Shown piece by piece: positions 60,094-64,000 of a DNA stretch of 64,000 bases (its first letter is position 1; every line of letters starts with the position of its first letter). The notes under the pieces were generated by a model, which made no database searches, was not told the DNA's origin, and was given only the letters and a program-made list of their open reading frames with translations. Origin of the DNA: an uncultured Thiotrichaceae bacterium (GTDB lineage Bacteria; Pseudomonadota; Gammaproteobacteria; Thiotrichales; Thiotrichaceae); contig CALAMO010000007.1 of NCBI GenBank assembly GCA_937925855.1, forward strand, positions 39,670 to 103,669, in the 5' to 3' direction. Position numbers and translations under genes: made by a program.

Positions 60094-61488
60094 TTACTTG
60101 CGCTTCACAAATTTCATCAGGCGCTTCTTCTTGTGCTGCTGGCGCGGTGTCAGTTTATTGCGCCGCCCCTCGTAGGGGTTATCGCCGGTTTTAAATTCCA
60201 GTTTGACCTGAGTGCCTTTTAATTTCAGCGTATTGCGGAAATAATTCACCAGATAGCGCTGGTAGGACTGAGGCACGCGCTCGGTCTGGTTGCCGTGAAT
60301 GATAATGAGGAATGGGTTGCTGCCGCCCTGATGCGCATAGCGTAGTTTAATGCGGCGACCATTAATTAACGGCGGCTGGTGCATGGTCAGCGCGGTTTCC
60401 ATTATCCGCGTCAGGCGTGAGGTCGGCACTTTCATCATGGCAGAGTCGTAGCAGTCATGAATCGACTTATACAGATGACCCACGTTGGTGCCGTGTAAGG
60501 CGGAGATAAAGTGTTTTTCAGCAAAGTCTAGAAACGGCAGTTTCACCACGAGCTGTTTTTTAATTTGGTCGCGGTCATCCGTGTGCATGCCGTCCCACTT
60601 GTTCACCGCCAGCACTAGCGCCCGTCCAGTATCCAGAATCAGGCCGGAGAGGTGGGCGTCCTGTTCGGCAATACTGTCATGCGCATCAACCACCATAATC
60701 ACGACGTGGGCGGCGCGAATCGCCTCCAGCGTCTTAATGATGGAGAATTTCTCCACCGTCTCACTGACTCGGCTGCGGCGGCGCACCCCGGCGGTATCAA
60801 TCAGCGTGTATTGTTGTCCATCGCGCTCAAACGGAATGAAAATGCTGTCGCGGGTGGTGCCGGGCTGGTCGAAGGCAATGACGCGCTCTTCGCCCAGAAT
60901 ACGATTCACTAGCGTGGATTTGCCCACATTTGGGCGACCCACAAAAGCGATGCGAATACTGCCATCGTCTTCCACCTCAGTCTCTGCGTCAGGATCAACC
61001 GGAAAGTGCTGTAACACCGCTTCCAGCATGGAGGTGACACCGCGATTATGCACGGCGGCTATGGCAAAGACTTCCGTAAAGCCAAGGCCAAAAAATTCAG
61101 CGCAGGCCTGGTCGGGGTCAACCCGATCCGTTTTATTCACCAGGACAAAAACGGGTTTACCGGTTTGACGCACATGATTCGCGATTAACTGATCCGCACC
61201 GCTTAGGCCGGTTTTACCATCAACCAGAAACAATACCGCATCGGCTTCATCAATCGCCGCCAGCGTCTGCTTCGCCATGTACTCGTCGATGCCTTCCTGT
61301 TCACCGCTGAGGCCACCGGTATCAATTACCAGGTACTCACGCTCAAACATTTCGCCGGTACCGTATTTACGGTCGCGGGTCAGGCCAGGAAAATTAGCCA
61401 CCAGCGCATCACGCGATTTGGTGAGGCGGTTAAACAGGGTGGATTTGCCGACATTAGGACGGCCAACCAGAGCGAGTGCGGGTTTCAT
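60094..61488 (-). CDS. der: Ribosome biogenesis GTPase Der (EngA), two G domains
   Basis: [14 protein letters not shown] and [17 protein letters not shown]-like C-terminus. Confidence 0.97.
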   Translation of the reverse strand: MKPALALVGRPNVGKSTLFNRLTKSRDALVANFPGLTRDRKYGTGEMFEREYLVIDTGGLSGEQEGIDEYMAKQTLAAIDEADAVLFLVDGKTGLSGADQLIANHVRQTGKPVFVLVNKTDRVDPDQACAEFFGLGFTEVFAIAAVHNRGVTSMLEAVLQHFPVDPDAETEVEDDGSIRIAFVGRPNVGKSTLVNRILGEERVIAFDQPGTTRDSIFIPFERDGQQYTLIDTAGVRRRSRVSETVEKFSIIKTLEAIRAAHVVIMVVDAHDSIAEQDAHLSGLILDTGRALVLAVNKWDGMHTDDRDQIKKQLVVKLPFLDFAEKHFISALHGTNVGHLYKSIHDCYDSAMMKVPTSRLTRIMETALTMHQPPLINGRRIKLRYAHQGGSNPFLIIIHGNQTERVPQSYQRYLVNYFRNTLKLKGTQVKLEFKTGDNPYEGRRNKLTPRQQHKKKRLMKFVKRK

Positions 61489-61575
61489 GTGATATTCACG
61501 GTTTATATTAAGCGGCGGAGAATAGCACTATCTCTATGAAAAGTCAGGTTGGCATTGCCCGATTCTTGAGTAAGT

Positions 61576-61767
61576 TCAAGTTTGTACCAAGTATATTGGC
61601 TGGCTAGAATCCAGCCAATCAATGCCTCTAACTTCACCCGAAAAAATGCTGCAAAGCTCTTGCCTGTCACCTTGTTTTAAGGTGTATACATTATCAGGTA
61701 CAGCTTGCCCAGATGCCGGGTCGTATAACTCATTATTTGTTCTGGGCTGAGATACTTTAAGTCCCAC
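61576..61767 (-). pseudogene. Short ORF, possible remnant
   Basis: In-frame coding-like sequence extends upstream of the first ATG (VFIIEVKLRKLVEGISVSPPVGLKV...) to a stop, without a clear ATG start. Confidence 0.3.
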
Positions 61768-61876
61768 AGGTGGTGAGACTGAAATGCCTTCTACCAGTTT
61801 GCGTAGCTTAACTTCTATTATGAAAACCTATCTGTCTTTTGATATTAAGTATAGCATTGAGCATGAATGCGATTGC

Positions 61877-63382
61877 TCAAATATTCTCAGGTTTCATATG
61901 CGGAAATAAAATCACGTCCCGAATCGACGGCGCATCGGTAAACAGCATCACCAGTCGGTCAATCCCAATACCCTGACCCGCCGTCGGCGGCATGCCGTAT
62001 TCCAGCGCCCGCACATAGTCCGCATCATAATGCATGGCCTCGTCATCCCCGGCGTCTTTTTCGGCGACCTGCTCACGGAAGCGTTCGGCCTGATCTTCCG
62101 CGTCGTTTAATTCGGAGAAGCCGTTGGCGATTTCACGCCCGCCCACAAAAAATTCAAAACGATCGGTAATAAACGGATTGGTGTCATTGCGCCGTGCCAG
62201 CGGTGAGACCTCAGCGGGGTATTCCGTGATAAACGTCGGTTGCATCAGACGATGTTCCACCGTCTTCTCAAAAATCTCAATCTGCACCTTGCCGAGGCCG
62301 TAGCCGTCTTTCAGCGGAATATCCATAGCCTCAGCGACCTGCCGCGCCGCCGCTGGATCATCAATCTGTGCGCCACTCAGCGTTGGGTTAAATTGTAAGA
62401 TCGAATCGCGTACGCTGATGCGTGCAAACGGCTGGCTGAAATCAAAGGTCTCATCCTGATAGGTGATACTATCCGACCCGACAACATCCCGCGCAATCCC
62501 ACGTAGCAACACCTCGGTTAAGTCCATCAGGTCATGGTAGGTCGCATAGGCCTGATAAAATTCGATCATGGTGAACTCAGGATTATGCCGCGTCGATAGC
62601 CCCTCATTGCGGAAATTACGATTAATCTCAAAAACCCGTTCAAAGCCGCCGACCACTAAGCGTTTGAGGTATAGCTCCGGCGCGATGCGCAGGTACATAT
62701 CGATATCCAAGGCATTATGGTGCGTCTCAAAAGGGCGCGCTGTGGCGCCGCCAGGAATCACCTGGAGCATCGGCGTTTCGACTTCGAGAAACTCACGCTC
62801 GATAAAGAAGTTGCGGATGTAGCTGACAATTTTTGAGCGCAGGGTAAAGGTCTTACGGCTGTCCTGACTCATAATCAGGTCAAGATAACGCTGGCGATAG
62901 CGCTGTTCTTGATCGGCTAGGCCATGGAATTTTTCCGGCAGCGGGCGCAGGGATTTGGTGAGTAGCTGCAGCGAATCAGCCTTAACCGACAGTTCACCGG
63001 TCTGCGTTTTAAACAGCACGCCTGCAACCGCGATAATGTCGCCGATGTCCTGCTGCTTATAATCTGCAAACACGTCATCGCCGACGCGATTTTTCTGCAC
63101 GAAAATCTGAATCTGACCGGAGACATCCGATAAGGTGGCGAAACTCGCTTTCCCCATCATGCGCCGCAACATCACCCGCCCGGCGATCGATACCTGAACG
63201 TTATGCTCTTCAAACCACGCCCGCTCATGCTCACCGTATTGGGCGTGTAAGTCCTCAGCCTTATCCTCGCGTTTGACTGCGTTGGGAAAGGCAATACCTC
63301 GTTCGCGCAGCGCGGCTAGCTTGTCGCGGCGCTGGGTGATTAGCTGGTTCTCATCTTGCTGAAGATTATCTTGGTTGCTCAT
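61877..63382 (-). CDS. lysS: Lysine--tRNA ligase (class II)
   Basis: RFIVERE-type core; [46 protein letters not shown]. Confidence 0.97.
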   Translation of the reverse strand: MSNQDNLQQDENQLITQRRDKLAALRERGIAFPNAVKREDKAEDLHAQYGEHERAWFEEHNVQVSIAGRVMLRRMMGKASFATLSDVSGQIQIFVQKNRVGDDVFADYKQQDIGDIIAVAGVLFKTQTGELSVKADSLQLLTKSLRPLPEKFHGLADQEQRYRQRYLDLIMSQDSRKTFTLRSKIVSYIRNFFIEREFLEVETPMLQVIPGGATARPFETHHNALDIDMYLRIAPELYLKRLVVGGFERVFEINRNFRNEGLSTRHNPEFTMIEFYQAYATYHDLMDLTEVLLRGIARDVVGSDSITYQDETFDFSQPFARISVRDSILQFNPTLSGAQIDDPAAARQVAEAMDIPLKDGYGLGKVQIEIFEKTVEHRLMQPTFITEYPAEVSPLARRNDTNPFITDRFEFFVGGREIANGFSELNDAEDQAERFREQVAEKDAGDDEAMHYDADYVRALEYGMPPTAGQGIGIDRLVMLFTDAPSIRDVILFPHMKPENI

Positions 63383-63406
63383 TATTTCTTTTCACCATTT
63401 TTAAGA

Positions 63407-63515
63407 TTAAATCCCCTCCGTCTCCCCTTTTTCAAAGGGGAGTGCCCTTCGATGAACATCGGGGTGTGTCTGGAGGGCCTCCCCCTTTGTAAAAGGGGGA
63501 ACGAGGGGGATTTAA
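63407..63515. repeat. MITE-like inverted-repeat element (~109 bp)
   Basis: TTAAATCCCCTCCGTCTCCCCTTTTTCAAAGGGGAG ... CTCCCCCTTTGTAAAAGGGGGAACGAGGGGGATTTAA: ~36 bp imperfect TIRs. Confidence 0.8.
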
Positions 63516-63544
63516 GTTTTTTCATGCCATGAGGTAAAGCGTTC

Positions 63545-64000
63545 TCAAAGTCCGCTCTTCAAGCTCGCCTCAATAAACTGATCCAAGCTGCCATCCAGCA
63601 CAGCCTGCGTGTTCCCGGTCTCAACCCCGGTGCGTAAGTCTTTAATCCGCGAAGCATCCAGCACATAAGACCGAATCTGGCTGCCCCACCCAATATCTGC
63701 TTTGTTGTCTTCGATCGCCTGTTGTTCTGCACGCTTCTCGAACAGGGCGAGCTCATAGAGTTTCGCGCGCAACTGCTTATACGCCTTATCTTTGTTCTGG
63801 TGCTGCGATCGCTCGCTCTGGCACTGTACTACCGTATTGGTCGGCAAATGCGTAAGACGCACGGCGGAGTCGGTGCGGTTAACGTGCTGCCCACCCGCAC
63901 CACTTGCCCGATAGGTGTCGGTGCGCACATCGGCGGGGTTAATCTCAATCTCAATGTTGTCGTCAATTTCGGCTGAAATAAACACTGACGCAAAGCTGGT
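63545..64000 (-). CDS. prfB: Peptide chain release factor 2, C-terminal part (runs off the window)
   Basis: [44 protein letters not shown] (GGQ motif); adjacent to lysS. The listed start at 63985 is internal. Confidence 0.95.
   Translation of the reverse strand, partial: TSFASVFISAEIDDNIEIEINPADVRTDTYRASGAGGQHVNRTDSAVRLTHLPTNTVVQCQSERSQHQNKDKAYKQLRAKLYELALFEKRAEQQAIEDNKADIGWGSQIRSYVLDASRIKDLRTGVETGNTQAVLDGSLDQFIEASLKSGL

Overview
This 64 kb window from a gammaproteobacterial chromosome has two parts. Positions ~1-20 kb are an accessory island. It carries: (i) a RepA/AAA_25-like ATPase with recurring TGATCARGTTGAT repeats; (ii) a minus-strand type III restriction-modification-like operon with two extra helicases: a ribbon-helix-helix (RHH) gene, SNF2 helicase, Mod methyltransferase, UvrD-like SF1 helicase, Res nuclease-helicase, and a small uncharacterised ORF joined to Res by an ATGA overlap; (iii) a plus-strand operon of overlapping genes built around a gpA-type HUH replication protein, with several membrane proteins and small ORFs missing from the supplied ORF track. 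It is preceded by divergent RHH regulators with operator-like palindromes and two hairpins sharing the same loop sequence, and it ends at a strong intrinsic terminator; (iv) a serine resolvase with a res-like repeat region. Positions ~20-64 kb are mostly core metabolism: uxaC, DUF533, LysR/isocitrate lyase, rraA, cnoX, GbdR/GlxA-type regulator, NAD-formate dehydrogenase (two fused subunits), fhs, dapE, cysG, hisS, rodZ-like, pilF, rlmN, ndk, a DMSP-lyase-like cupin, the glgA-glgP-glgC-glgX cluster, a recD away from recBC, der, lysS and prfB. Best candidates for undescribed biology: the two-helicase type III-like operon with its small coupled ORF; the hairpin/operator control region and ATGA-coupled HUH-Rep/membrane operon; and a riboswitch-like leader upstream of fhs (branched fold whose closing strand overlaps a terminator-like hairpin). 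Family assignments come from reading motifs in the translations; no database search was possible.
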